64,000 nt of DNA from an uncultured Lysobacterales bacterium (GCA_937924405.1 CALDVW010000017.1:1-64000), one strand, 5' to 3'; positions 8,233-20,402 are shown, counted from the stretch's first letter. Made by a program: numbers and translations. The notes: generated by a model not told the origin, from the letters alone.

Positions 8233-9492
8233 ATGGAGATACCTAAGTACAAAACCAACTGCGTCGAGCGGTTTCTGGAGTATGTGAAGATCGATACCCA
8301 GTCCCGTGAGGATTCCGCAACCTTTCCGAGCACACCCACCCAGCTCGAACTGTTGAAGCGGCTGAAGGATGAACTCATCGCGCTTGGTCTCGATGACGTT
8401 TGCATGGACAAACACGGCTACGTGTTCGCCACTGTGCCTTCGACCAGCGAGAAAAGCGAAGTTCCGGTAATCGGCTTCATTGCCCACGTCGACACATCAC
8501 CCGAAATGTGCGGGGCAGGGGTCAAGGCAATTGTTCACAGCAACTACAACGGTGAGGATCTGGTGCTTCCCGACGATCCGTCTTCGATAATTTCAGTGTC
8601 TGACAATCCACTGCTGCTGGAGCAGATCGGCAACGACATCATCACCGCGTCGGGGACGACCCTGCTGGGCGCGGACAACAAGGCGGGTGTGGCTGAAATC
8701 ATGGGGGCTGTCGAGTACCTGCTGGCTCATCCCGGGATCGCGCACGGGCCGTTGAGAATCGGCTTCACACCGGACGAGGAAGTCGGGAACGGGACGAAGT
8801 TTTTTGACGTGGAGCGGTTCGCAGCGCATTGCGCGTACACAATGGATGGCGAAACGCTGGGTGAAGTGCAGGTTGAGACTTTTTCAGCCGATGCGATCAC
8901 CCTGACTTTTCACGGGTTCAATACTCATCCCGGATTTGCAAAAGGCAAGATGGTCAATGCGATCAAGGTCGCGGCAGAATTCATCACTCGTTTACCCCGG
9001 GAGGTGTTGTCACCGGAAACCACCGAGGGTTATGAAGGCTTCGTTCACCCTTATGTTGTCGATGCGGGGGTAGAACAGACTTCGGTGAAATTGCTGGTCA
9101 GGGATTTCACCAGTTCAAAGCTGAGAGAAATGGAGCGACTGGTGGAACAGATCGCAGGGGAAGCCGTTACGGTGTATCCCGGTTCGAGCGTCGGGATAGA
9201 AGTCGAGGAATCCTACCGCAACATGAAAGAAGTGCTGGATAATCACCAGGACGTCGTCGAGAACGCGATAGAGGCAATTCGCCGTGCCGGGCTGAATCCC
9301 CGGATCGAGCCGATCCGGGGTGGGACGGATGGTTCCAGGCTCAGTTTTATGGGCCTGCCCACGCCGAACATCTTTGCCGGAGAGCATAACTTTCATTCAC
9401 GCTTCGAGTGGATATCAACCCACGATATGCACAAGGCGGTCGAGGTCATCATTGAGTTGTGCCGGGTCTGGGAGGAGCAGGCCCCAACCTGA
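8233..9492 (+). CDS. pepT: Peptidase T (tripeptide aminopeptidase)
   Basis: Cytoplasmic M20-family dizinc aminopeptidase that releases the N-terminal residue from tripeptides. In the 419-residue protein the metal and catalytic motifs are HVDTSPE (His85, Asp87), GADNKAG (Asp148), DEEVGNG (Glu182/183), YTMDGE and the C-terminal HNFHSRFE, all as in the family, with usual length. ATG 8233 has GGAG 6 nt upstream. An ATG at 8209 would add eight unsupported residues. It starts 35 nt after icmF and may share its transcript. Confidence 0.93.
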   Translation: MEIPKYKTNCVERFLEYVKIDTQSREDSATFPSTPTQLELLKRLKDELIALGLDDVCMDKHGYVFATVPSTSEKSEVPVIGFIAHVDTSPEMCGAGVKAIVHSNYNGEDLVLPDDPSSIISVSDNPLLLEQIGNDIITASGTTLLGADNKAGVAEIMGAVEYLLAHPGIAHGPLRIGFTPDEEVGNGTKFFDVERFAAHCAYTMDGETLGEVQVETFSADAITLTFHGFNTHPGFAKGKMVNAIKVAAEFITRLPREVLSPETTEGYEGFVHPYVVDAGVEQTSVKLLVRDFTSSKLREMERLVEQIAGEAVTVYPGSSVGIEVEESYRNMKEVLDNHQDVVENAIEAIRRAGLNPRIEPIRGGTDGSRLSFMGLPTPNIFAGEHNFHSRFEWISTHDMHKAVEVIIELCRVWEEQAPT

Positions 9493-9564
9493 GAATGACG
9501 GGCGCCGGTAGCGGTAAGATGCGGTAATAGCTGCATTTTGTCCGCCACCGGTTTACGATGTGCA

Positions 9565-10890
9565 ATGCAAAAATCGCAGGAACCAGCCGTGTCAGGATCG
9601 CCCTATCTGAAACCGGCCTACCGCTGGTATGTTCTCGCGCTTTTGACGCTGGTTTACACCTTCAACTTTATCGACCGCCAGGTGGTGGTCATCCTGCAAG
9701 AGCAAATCCGGCTTGAGCTGGGCCTGATGGACTGGCAGCTCGGCATGCTGTCTGGCTTTGCCTTCGCCATTTTTTACTCGGTGCTCGGGCTACCCATCGC
9801 ACATTTTTCGGAAAGGGCAGGGCGCAAGCGCGTGGTGGCCGTGGCCCTTGCCTTCTGGAGCGCCATGACCGCGCTCTCAGGCCTGGCCCAGAATTTTGTG
9901 CAGCTTCTGCTGATCCGGGTCGGGGTTGGGGTAGGAGAGGCAGGCGGCAGCCCGCCGTCACATTCCATGATTTCCGATATTTTTCCCCGCCGCCGCAGGG
10001 CGCTGGCGCTCTCGATATTCTCGATGGGGGTCTACTTTGGCTATCTTTTTGCCTACAGCCTTGGGGGCTGGGTAGCCGAGGATTTCGGTTGGAGGATGAC
10101 GTACGTCGTGGTGGGGCTGCCTGGAATCCTGCTCGCGCTGCTTGTGGCTTTCACCATCAAGGAGCCGCCGCGCGGCATTGGCGAGCAGTTGACGGCATCG
10201 ACCGGAATTACCCGGGACATCCAGCCGGCGGAGCCCAACCCCGCTTTTCGCGACACCCTGGTCTTGCTGTGGTCGAAAAAATCATTCAGGCATATTGCGC
10301 TCGCCTGCAGCCTGCATTCGGTAGCGGGTTACGGCGTCGGTAATTTCGTGCCATCTTTTCTCATCCGGGCCCATGGCATGGCCATAGGCGAGGTGGGCTG
10401 GCGGCTTGCATTGATCACCGGTGTTGGCGGTGCGCTTGGTGTGCTGCTGTCGGGCTTTTTGGCGGACCGGCTAGCCCGTCGCGGGGCGCACTGGTATTCC
10501 CTGATGCCCTCGATCGCTTTGATCCTGACACTTCCGCTGACACTGCTTGCATTTATGGCGGATAACACGGGCCGGATGTTCATGGCTTACGTTCCGTACG
10601 CAGTGCTCGGCGCCATGTGGCTTGGCCCATCCCTGGCTGCGACTCATTCCCTCGTGGGGCTGCGGCAACGGGCAGTCGCATCCGCCGTGCTGTTTTTCAT
10701 CCTTAACCTGATTGGATTGGGGACCGGCCCGTTGATCATCGGAGCACTGTCCGATTTGATGCGTCCCGATTTTGGCGATGCAGATGCTCTGCGTTATTCG
10801 ATTATCGGGGTTGCTCTCGTTGCGAAAACCTGGGCGGTCGCACATTACCTGCTGGCGGCCCGTACCCTGGATAAGGATGTCATCAGCTGA
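9565..10890 (+). CDS. MFS transporter, spinster-like family
   Basis: A 441-residue inner-membrane carrier with about 12 hydrophobic segments. The first TM block ends in FNFIDRQ, and the MFS loop 2-3 signature is seen as ERAGRKR. A second conserved stretch is GEAGGSPPSHSMISD. This pattern is typical of the spinster-type MFS proteins common in marine and soil proteobacteria, whose substrates are mostly unknown (organic acids, sugars, lipids). The start is ATG 9565; a TTG at 9538 in frame is less likely. It stands alone between pepT and a DUF2237 gene. Confidence 0.8.
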   Translation: MQKSQEPAVSGSPYLKPAYRWYVLALLTLVYTFNFIDRQVVVILQEQIRLELGLMDWQLGMLSGFAFAIFYSVLGLPIAHFSERAGRKRVVAVALAFWSAMTALSGLAQNFVQLLLIRVGVGVGEAGGSPPSHSMISDIFPRRRRALALSIFSMGVYFGYLFAYSLGGWVAEDFGWRMTYVVVGLPGILLALLVAFTIKEPPRGIGEQLTASTGITRDIQPAEPNPAFRDTLVLLWSKKSFRHIALACSLHSVAGYGVGNFVPSFLIRAHGMAIGEVGWRLALITGVGGALGVLLSGFLADRLARRGAHWYSLMPSIALILTLPLTLLAFMADNTGRMFMAYVPYAVLGAMWLGPSLAATHSLVGLRQRAVASAVLFFILNLIGLGTGPLIIGALSDLMRPDFGDADALRYSIIGVALVAKTWAVAHYLLAARTLDKDVIS

Positions 10891-10984
10891 TTATTCCGGC
10901 CAGTGCCTTAACCGGCGGTAAATGCCAGGGGAAGTTCTGTTCCCTGAATAGCCCCGACAGCTTCATCTGTTTTAGGATAGTAGT

Positions 10985-11356
10985 ATGGAAGCGAAACTCA
11001 ATGTGTTAGGTGAGCCACTGACGACGTGTTCTGAAGAGCCGTTAACGGGATTTTTTCGCGACGGCTGTTGTAACACCAGCCGCGAGGACGTGGGTCTCCA
11101 CGTTGTATGCACCCGCGTGACGTCCGAATTCCTGGAGTTTTCCCGTGACAGGGGCAATGACCTATCGACGCCGCACCCCGAATTCGGGTTCCCGGGTCTC
11201 AGGCCGGGTGATCAGTGGTGCCTTTGCGCGGCTCGCTGGCAAGAAGCGCTGGAGGCAGGAGCCGCTCCCCGTGTCGTATTGCAGGCAACGCATGCAGCGG
11301 CATTGCGCATCGTGAAATTAAGTGATTTGAAAAAGCATGCACTGGACCTGGTATGA
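10985..11356 (+). CDS. DUF2237 family protein
   Basis: A 123-residue soluble protein of the conserved DUF2237 family, function unknown. Recognisable family blocks are LGEPL..C at the N-terminus, TGFFRDGCCNT, EDVGLHVVC, RGNDLSTP, FPGLRPGDQWCLCAARW and QATHAAAL. The several conserved cysteines (CC near 28, CLC near 79) suggest metal or redox chemistry, but nothing is established here. ATG 10985 is preceded by AGGA about 8 nt upstream. Confidence 0.88.
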   Translation: MEAKLNVLGEPLTTCSEEPLTGFFRDGCCNTSREDVGLHVVCTRVTSEFLEFSRDRGNDLSTPHPEFGFPGLRPGDQWCLCAARWQEALEAGAAPRVVLQATHAAALRIVKLSDLKKHALDLV

Positions 11357-11413
11357 GAAGGGTAAATTTTTCAGCGCTTGCACCAATCGATCCAGACCTG
11401 TAAAAACGGCTGA

Positions 11414-12736
11414 ATGGACCCGGTAACCCTGGCATTCTTGTTCGGTGGTCTCAGCGCAGCTTCCCTGCCGCTGGGAGCTGCATTGGGCATTTGGCTCAAT
11501 CCGGGGCTGCGATTAACGGCGGCGGTTATGGCTTTTGGCGCAGGCGCCTTGCTCTGTGCCCTGGCGCTGGAACTGGTGGTGCCCGCCCTGGCGCATTTCC
11601 CCGACGATCCCGCGGAAGGATTCAAGTGGTTGGCACTGGGTTCGATGATGGGATGCCTGTTGTTTATCGGCCTGGATCACTCTTTGTCTGGCATGGGCGG
11701 ATATCTGCGTAAACATTCAACCATTTCCTCCAGGTTGAAGCGCAGGAAGAAGCAACATTACCGGCAAATCCTGGACAAACTCTCGGTTCTGGACCTGATG
11801 ATCAGCCTGCCTCCTGACGAGATCCGCCGGGTGGTCAGTGATATCGAAAAGCGATTTTTTGAAGCAGGAGAAATCATCTGCCATGAAGAGGACCCTTGCG
11901 CCGCACTGTTCCTGATCGAATATGGCAGTGTTCGCATCCAGCATCATGGTGAAGAAGAGGAGCAGGGTTCACTGCCCGTGTTGAAAGCCGGAGAGGCTTT
12001 TGGTGGGTTGGCGTTGGTTACCGGCCTGTCTCCAATCGCCCGGGCGATCGCCGTTGAAGACACGGTCGTATGGGAAATCCACAAAGATGACTTCAACGAG
12101 GTCGTTGCAGTTTCTCCCAAACTGCAGCAAAACCTGGAGCAGATTGCAGAAAAACACAAGGCAGGTGAATTGAATGATGGTATTGATCCGGACCAGTCCC
12201 GCAGCTGGTTGCAGGCCGCCAGTCAGAACCTGGAATCTGAACTGGGAAAGCCGACTGAAGCAGAGATCATGCATGCCGCGCACGCCGCGAAAAAAGGCGG
12301 CAGCAATGTTGCCTTAGCCATCTGGCTGGGCATTGCGCTGGATGGAATACCTGAGTCGCTGATCATCGGCTCGACGATGGAAGGTTCTGCGGTCAGCCTG
12401 GCGCTGATAGGCGGTCTGTTTATCGCCAACCTGCCTGAGAGCATGTCGAGCGCCGTTGTTATGAAAAAACACGGCAGCCCCGCCTGGCTCATTGTCGGTA
12501 TGTGGATGTCGTTGATGATTATGACGGCCGTCGGCGCAGCCTTTGGAAACATTTTCATCGCGGATGCACCGTTGCATCTGCGGGCGCTGCTGGAAGGGCT
12601 CGCCGCCGGCGCGATGCTGGCCATGATCGCCCAGACCATGCTGCCCGAGGCCTATGACCACGGCGGCTGGCTGACCGGACTGATGACGGTAATCGGATTC
12701 CTGACGGCAATCTGGATGGGCACGCTGGGCCACTAG
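11414..12736 (+). CDS. ZIP-like metal transporter interrupted by a cyclic-nucleotide-binding-like domain
   Basis: A 440-residue membrane protein in three parts. Residues 1-95 hold three TM helices resembling the start of ZIP transporters. Residues 113-245 form a Crp/cNMP-type domain (FFEAGEIICHEEDP, then LKAGEAFGGLALV). Residues 297-440 hold about five TM helices with ZIP-like motifs DGIPESL (310-316) and ANLPES (339-344). The classical ZIP TM4/TM5 metal histidines (HNxPEG, HExPHE) are replaced by Asp and Asn while Pro-Glu is kept. In the cNMP pocket the usual FGE is FGG (Gly198), although an Arg follows (Arg210). The ligand may therefore not be cAMP. A role in regulated divalent-metal transport is inferred. 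It is 140 bp upstream of the cDPG-synthetase-like gene on the same strand. Confidence 0.75.
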   Translation: MDPVTLAFLFGGLSAASLPLGAALGIWLNPGLRLTAAVMAFGAGALLCALALELVVPALAHFPDDPAEGFKWLALGSMMGCLLFIGLDHSLSGMGGYLRKHSTISSRLKRRKKQHYRQILDKLSVLDLMISLPPDEIRRVVSDIEKRFFEAGEIICHEEDPCAALFLIEYGSVRIQHHGEEEEQGSLPVLKAGEAFGGLALVTGLSPIARAIAVEDTVVWEIHKDDFNEVVAVSPKLQQNLEQIAEKHKAGELNDGIDPDQSRSWLQAASQNLESELGKPTEAEIMHAAHAAKKGGSNVALAIWLGIALDGIPESLIIGSTMEGSAVSLALIGGLFIANLPESMSSAVVMKKHGSPAWLIVGMWMSLMIMTAVGAAFGNIFIADAPLHLRALLEGLAAGAMLAMIAQTMLPEAYDHGGWLTGLMTVIGFLTAIWMGTLGH

Positions 12737-12876
12737 CGAAGCCGCTTGAAGTTGTGTTCCTCTTTTCCTCTTTTCATGGCATTAATCCTATCAGGATCAA
12801 GTCTCTGTGGGTTCTGGCAAGCGATAATTGACACTAAATCGAAACAGATCCAGATCAACCTACGGGGTAATCATTC

Positions 12877-14202
12877 ATGAAGAAGGAATTCAACTGTATT
12901 GTCATGGGCGCCGCCGGGCGAGACTTTCACGTTTATCTGTCGTTCCTGCGCGGTAACGAAATTTTCCGCGTTAAAGCATTCACAGCTACCCAGATCCCAT
13001 TCATTGACGAACGCGGATTTCCGCAGTCTCTGGCCGGCCCTGGCTATGATGAAGATATCCCGATATTCGATGAATCAGAACTGCCGGAACTGATTGACCG
13101 CTATGCTATCGACTTCGTATTTTTCGCCTACAGTGACGTACCGCATGCGGATATCATGCACAAGGCCAGTCTGGTGCAGGCAGCCGGAGCGAGTTTCGTG
13201 ATGATAGGCCCTGACCATACCCAGCTGCCATCGAAAAAGCCGGTGGTGAGCATCACGGCGACCCGCACCGGCGCCGGCAAGAGCCCGCTGACCCAGTGGC
13301 TGGCGCGCCTGCTGACCGATAAGGGCAAACGCGTTGCCGTCATCCGTCACCCCATGCCTTACGGCAACCTGGAGATGCAGCGGGTACAGCGCTTTGCATC
13401 CACCGAAGACCTGGTAAAGCATGAATGTACTATCGAGGAGCGCGAGGAATACGAGCCCTATGTAGACATGGGAATCCCGATATACGCCGGTGTTGATTAC
13501 CAGGCCATTCTGGAGGAATCCTCCAAAGAGGCGGACATCGTGCTGTGGGACGGGGGCAATAATGACTTCTCATTCATCAAGCCGGATCTGGATATTGTCG
13601 TGGTTGACTCGCTTCGTGCCGGGCATGAAATTGACTATTATCCCGGTGAAGTGAATTTCCGGCGCGCAGACGTGCTGGTGATTGGTAAAGTCGGCTCGGC
13701 TGAATCCGGCGCCGTGGATGGCATCCTCGAACGGGCACAGGCCCTTAACCCGGCTGCGTCTCTTTGTACCTCGGACCTGGAAATCGATGTGGATCAGCCG
13801 GGCCTCATCAAGGGACAGCGGGTTTTGGTCATCGAAGACGGCCCGACGGTGACACACGGCGGCATGTCTTTCGGCGCGGGAACCGTGGCGGCAGAACGCT
13901 ATGGTGCGATTGCAGTGGATCCCAGGCCGTATGTCGCAGGCACCATACGGGATACGTTCGAATCCTACCCGCACATGGAGCGGATCCTTCCGGCGATGGG
14001 ATATTCAGAAGCGCAAAGGGACTCGCTGGCTCAGACCATAAATGACTGCTGTGCAGCGCAGGATGTCGCCTGCGTGATCGACGCGAGCCCGGCCCGGCTG
14101 GACCTCATGCTGGACCTCGAAGTGCCGTTGGTAAGAGTTACTTATCGATTTGTCCAGAAGAGTGGTGAACCGTTGGAAAACCTGGTGATCGGTTTACTCT
14201 GA
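12877..14202 (+). CDS. Cyclic 2,3-diphosphoglycerate synthetase-like P-loop protein (COG2403 type)
   Basis: A 441-residue cytoplasmic protein. The N-terminus is Rossmann-like (IVMGAAGRDFHVY, 8-20), then AYSDVPH near 84-90. A P-loop ATRTGAGKSP at 128-137 opens a kinase/GTPase-like domain with LWDGGNNDFSF and VVVDSLRAGHE. This matches the family usually annotated as predicted GTPase or cyclic 2,3-diphosphoglycerate synthetase, which would close 2,3-diphosphoglycerate into the cyclic diphosphate using ATP. That activity is established only for methanogen enzymes. Here it is suggested mainly by 2-phosphoglycerate kinase and archaeal-type mutase genes 32 kb away. It could instead be a GTPase of unknown role. 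Confidence 0.7.
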   Translation: MKKEFNCIVMGAAGRDFHVYLSFLRGNEIFRVKAFTATQIPFIDERGFPQSLAGPGYDEDIPIFDESELPELIDRYAIDFVFFAYSDVPHADIMHKASLVQAAGASFVMIGPDHTQLPSKKPVVSITATRTGAGKSPLTQWLARLLTDKGKRVAVIRHPMPYGNLEMQRVQRFASTEDLVKHECTIEEREEYEPYVDMGIPIYAGVDYQAILEESSKEADIVLWDGGNNDFSFIKPDLDIVVVDSLRAGHEIDYYPGEVNFRRADVLVIGKVGSAESGAVDGILERAQALNPAASLCTSDLEIDVDQPGLIKGQRVLVIEDGPTVTHGGMSFGAGTVAAERYGAIAVDPRPYVAGTIRDTFESYPHMERILPAMGYSEAQRDSLAQTINDCCAAQDVACVIDASPARLDLMLDLEVPLVRVTYRFVQKSGEPLENLVIGLL

Positions 14203-14238
14203 TCGGGCCAGGACATGGTTGGTGAATTTTAAGAAAAC

Positions 14239-15609
14239 CTAGGCCAGAACCAGGTAGCTGTCGTACTCCAGTGGCGTCACCGCGCTGGAGAACTCCCCCT
14301 GTTCCGCGCGTTTTATTGCGGCCATGGCCTGCTGAAAATCCGCCCCCAGGCTGTCCCTGATGAAATCGGAGTTTTCAAAGGTTGCCAGCGCTGCCTCCCA
14401 CGTAGCCGGCAGAGTTGCTTCGGGTTTTCCCGGGCCCGCTGTGGTTGGCGGATCCGCCACCAGATTGTTTTCAAGGCCGAGAAGGATACCGGCGAGGATT
14501 GCGGCGAGCGAAAGATAAGGATTGGCATCTGCGCCCGCGATGCGGTGCTCGATCCGGCGGGCTGCTCCTTCTCCGTTGGGAATGCGCAGCGCAACGTAAC
14601 GGTTTTCGTAGCCCCATGTAGGCGCCAGCGGGCCATGCACACCCCGCTGCAAGCGGCGCCACGAATTGAGGTGGGGCGCAAATATCAGCATGCAATCGGC
14701 CATTACCCTGGTCAGACCGGCGATGGCATGACGCAACTCATCGCTGCCCTCATCAGTGCCGTCGTCGAACAGGTTGCCACCGTTGTGGTCGAGGATACTT
14801 ACATGGGTGTGAAAACCATTGCCATCCCGATCACCAAAAGGCTTGGCCATGAAACTGGCGATCAGACCGTGTTTTCGAGCGATACTCTTGATGACCTGCT
14901 TGAGAAGTTGGGCATTGTCCGCCGCCTGCAAAGGATCATCCACGTGGTGCAGGTTGAGCTCGAATTGTCCGGGGGCCAGTTCCTTGAGCAAACCGTCCAG
15001 CGGCACTGACATGGTTTCGCAGGTCTCGCGAATTTCATGCATCAGCGCCGCGGTTTCATGCATCACTTCGGTGCTGTACAGCTGCCCGCCTATGCGGCAG
15101 TTACCGTTGGCCCGAGTCGCAGGAATCCTCGGTTTACCGTCAACCTGCCTGCTTTCATCAAACAGGTAAAATTCCAGCTCCGGGGCGCATACTGGCGTAA
15201 GCCCCTTGGCGCGGAATTTCTCGACGACATTTTTCAGCACAACCCGGGGATCGAACTCCCAGGGTGTGCCGTCCTCAGTATTGAGTTGCAGGAATAGTTG
15301 CGCTGTAGGGCGCGCGATCCAAGGCAGGGGACGAATGGATTCCTCGATGGCCGAGCAGATGCCGTCACCATCTCCGGTTTTTTCACACAGCAATGGAACG
15401 TCACGGCCCCAGACATCGGGTGTCACTGAAGTCAATGGCATTTTTAACTTCCCTTCCAGCACTTTTTCTACGGCCGTCACTGGCAGCCATTTGCCGCGGT
15501 AGATGCCATTCAGGTCAGTGAGTATGACTTCAACTGTCTCAACGGCCGGATGGGCCTTCAGAAACCAGGCAACGGGCGACTCCCCGTTTGAGCTTTCCGG
15601 GTATTTCAT
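14239..15609 (-). CDS. Glutamine synthetase family protein (PuuA-like gamma-glutamyl-amine ligase)
   Basis: A 456-residue ATP-dependent ligase of the GlnA fold. Visible motifs are the beta-grasp DLNGIYRGKW, the catalytic core PELEFYLF, the metal/glutamate site GQFELN, GFHTHVSI, the ATP-site NGEGAARRIEHRIAGADANPY and a short C-terminus ending LEYDSYLVLA. Length and motifs fit gamma-glutamylputrescine synthetase-type enzymes better than housekeeping GlnA, but no other polyamine-degradation gene is adjacent, so the amine substrate is unknown. ATG 15609 has GAGGAG about 11 nt upstream. A short inverted repeat CAACG..CGTTG (15633-15645) lies just upstream and could be an operator. Confidence 0.85.
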   Translation of the reverse strand: MKYPESSNGESPVAWFLKAHPAVETVEVILTDLNGIYRGKWLPVTAVEKVLEGKLKMPLTSVTPDVWGRDVPLLCEKTGDGDGICSAIEESIRPLPWIARPTAQLFLQLNTEDGTPWEFDPRVVLKNVVEKFRAKGLTPVCAPELEFYLFDESRQVDGKPRIPATRANGNCRIGGQLYSTEVMHETAALMHEIRETCETMSVPLDGLLKELAPGQFELNLHHVDDPLQAADNAQLLKQVIKSIARKHGLIASFMAKPFGDRDGNGFHTHVSILDHNGGNLFDDGTDEGSDELRHAIAGLTRVMADCMLIFAPHLNSWRRLQRGVHGPLAPTWGYENRYVALRIPNGEGAARRIEHRIAGADANPYLSLAAILAGILLGLENNLVADPPTTAGPGKPEATLPATWEAALATFENSDFIRDSLGADFQQAMAAIKRAEQGEFSSAVTPLEYDSYLVLA

Positions 15610-15742
15610 GATCTTGCGAACTCCTCGGTATACAACGTTCCGTTGCAGCGATACTAATGATATTTCTCCGTGAATGCATGAGATTGTGATTTGAATGGTT
15701 CACTGCTAGTCTGCATGCCATATCTGAACAGGAATACCTGAC

Positions 15743-16813
15743 ATGCCGAAATACGCAAATATTACGGGATGGGGAAAATGTATGCCGCCAGCCGTCATGA
15801 CCAATGACGATATGGCGACCATCATGGATACCTCAGACGAATGGATCACCAGCCGCAGCGGGATCAGTGAGCGGCGCGTCTCCCATGTGCCAGCCAGCGA
15901 CCTGGCGTCCGTGGCCGGGCTACGGGCATTGGCTGCAGCGGGGCTCGTAGCGGAAGATGTCGACCTGTTGATTGTCGCTACCTGCACCCCGGATACCGTT
16001 ATTCCCAGCACGGCTGCACATGTTCAGAAAAAAATGGGGGCAGCCAATGCTGCGGTCTTCGACCTCAATGCCGGTTGCAGCGGATTCATATACAGCCTTT
16101 CAGTCGCGACCTCCATGATCCGGGCAGCCGGTTACAAAAAGGCACTTGTTATTGGATGCGAACGCATCACCTGGTTCCTCAACTGGTCGCTTCGGGACAG
16201 TGCTGTGCTCTTTGGTGATGGCGCCGGTGCCGTTGTTTTGGAGCCCAGCGAGAAGGAATCCGGCTTGCTCGCAAGCCACCTCGGTTGTGAAGGCGACGCA
16301 CTGGACGCGTTGATCGTTTCCAATTTTGGAACTGCCGGCGACCGCTTCGTCGAGAACTACGGTAATTTCGATGTTAACTTCGACGGCCGTGAAATTTTTA
16401 AACGGGCGGTCAGGGGCATGGCCAGGGAAATACGCAAAGTGCTGTCCGACCTGGAGTTCAGCAATGAAGATATTGACCTGATCATCCCCCACCAGGCCAA
16501 TGCAAGGATCATCGAGTCACTGGCGCACCACCTGTCGGTTCCGATGTCCCAGGTAGTCCTGAATATTCAGAATTACGGGAACACTTCTGCTGCAACGATT
16601 CCGGTCGCCCTGGTGGAAGCGCTGGATGAAGGGCGCATCAAGTCGGGAGACCGACTGTTGCTTGCGGCATTCGGTGCAGGCCTGACCCGCGGCGCGGGCC
16701 TGATTCGCTGGGGCGAACGTACAACACCACTGGCGCAGAGCGATGCTGAACTGCCGCCCTGTGATCAAACCGCCCTGGAAATCCTGAGTGACGCTATCAA
16801 GCATACTCAGTAG
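15743..16813 (+). CDS. 3-oxoacyl-ACP synthase III-like ketosynthase (FabH family)
   Basis: A 356-residue thiolase-fold condensing enzyme. The catalytic triad is complete: Cys112 (NAGCSGF), His250 (IPHQAN) and Asn280 (NYGNTSA). The glycine-rich FGDGAGAVV block and the terminal FGAGLTRGAGLIRW are also present. FabH joins acyl-CoA with malonyl-ACP. About 30 residues follow the normal FabH end and look like an extra tail. No other fatty-acid genes are adjacent, so it may be an accessory enzyme for a special acyl chain rather than the housekeeping FabH. A GST gene follows 66 bp downstream. Confidence 0.85.
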   Translation: MPKYANITGWGKCMPPAVMTNDDMATIMDTSDEWITSRSGISERRVSHVPASDLASVAGLRALAAAGLVAEDVDLLIVATCTPDTVIPSTAAHVQKKMGAANAAVFDLNAGCSGFIYSLSVATSMIRAAGYKKALVIGCERITWFLNWSLRDSAVLFGDGAGAVVLEPSEKESGLLASHLGCEGDALDALIVSNFGTAGDRFVENYGNFDVNFDGREIFKRAVRGMAREIRKVLSDLEFSNEDIDLIIPHQANARIIESLAHHLSVPMSQVVLNIQNYGNTSAATIPVALVEALDEGRIKSGDRLLLAAFGAGLTRGAGLIRWGERTTPLAQSDAELPPCDQTALEILSDAIKHTQ

Positions 16814-16879
16814 CAAATCCGTCATTCATTGCCCTCCGTCGCTGGCAAAAGCTACATAAACTTCGGGAGGAAAAGAACT

Positions 16880-17491
16880 GTGATTACCCTGTACTGGTGC
16901 CCCCAAACGCGAGCTGCGCGTATTCTCTGGCTGCTTGAAGAAATGGATCAGCCATTTGAAGTAAGAATGGTGGATATCCGCGATCCCGAATCGAAAAACA
17001 ACCCCGATTTTATCGCCGCCAGCCCCATGGGCAAGGTGCCGGCCATTCTGGATTCTGCTCCGGGTGGCGCCGTGCACATGGCGGATTCGGCTGCGATTGC
17101 GTTGTACCTGGCCGACCGCTATCCGTCCAGCGGGCTTGCGCCGGCTATCGACCAACCTTCACGTGGGCAGTACCTATATTGGATGATTTATTCGCCAGGC
17201 GTGATCGAGCCGGCCATGATGGAAAGATTCATGGGCATGGAGGTTTCCCGGGCGACCTCCGGCTGGGGTAACTTCGATACGATGATCGAAGTACTCGAAG
17301 ACCGTCTGAATACACGCGACTGGTTGATGGGCGAACAGTTTTCGGCAGCCGATGTGCTGGCCGGGTCGTCGGTCTATTTCATGAACCGGTTCGGAATTCT
17401 GCCCGACAGCCCCATCCTGTCGGGCTACCTCGAGCGTTGCCTGGCGAGGCCGGCCTACGCCAAAGCCCTGGCGCGCGACGCGGAGGCGTAA
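16880..17491 (+). CDS. Glutathione S-transferase family protein
   Basis: A 203-residue soluble protein. The N-terminal thioredoxin-like domain has WCPQTRAARILWLLEE, then the cis-Pro/GSH-binding stretch GKVPAIL and ADSAAIALYLADR. The C-terminal helical domain has FSAADVLAGSS, the usual N-capping/hydrophobic-staple region. The GTG at 16880 has a good GGGAGG site 9 nt upstream. A TTG at 16829 in the same frame is less likely. The substrate is unknown. Its stop codon lies inside a hairpin shared with the convergent ppdK gene. Confidence 0.87.
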   Translation: MITLYWCPQTRAARILWLLEEMDQPFEVRMVDIRDPESKNNPDFIAASPMGKVPAILDSAPGGAVHMADSAAIALYLADRYPSSGLAPAIDQPSRGQYLYWMIYSPGVIEPAMMERFMGMEVSRATSGWGNFDTMIEVLEDRLNTRDWLMGEQFSAADVLAGSSVYFMNRFGILPDSPILSGYLERCLARPAYAKALARDAEA

Positions 17492-17499
17492 ACCTCCGC
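17480..17499. terminator. Hairpin between convergent GST and ppdK genes
   Basis: GCGGAGG (17480-17486) and CCTCCGC (17493-17499) are perfect inverted arms around a 6-nt loop and overlap the GST stop codon. It sits exactly in the 13-bp gap between convergent genes, so a bidirectional terminator is likely, though there is no long T run on either side. Confidence 0.45.
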
Positions 17500-17504
17500 A
17501 GCCA

Positions 17505-20240
<2,736 letters not shown>

Positions 20241-20354
20241 TATTCGTCTCCGTAGACCGATTTTTCTGCTGCAAAGCATATCAAGATATGATGCCGGAAT
20301 TGGCAACATTCTATGACTCAGATCAAGACATTAGCGACTGGCGGCGACAGGCAC

Positions 20355-20360
20355 TATACT
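20355..20360 (+). promoter_or_regulatory. Candidate -10 box of the cytochrome operon
   Basis: TATACT lies about 40 nt ahead of the cytochrome c' start. The best -35 partner (TTAGCG at 20331-20336) is poor, so only the -10 is supported by sequence. Confidence 0.3.
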
Positions 20361-20402
20361 TCGCCATTGATTAATTATTTCTGCAAATTCAGAGGATGAG
20401 AA

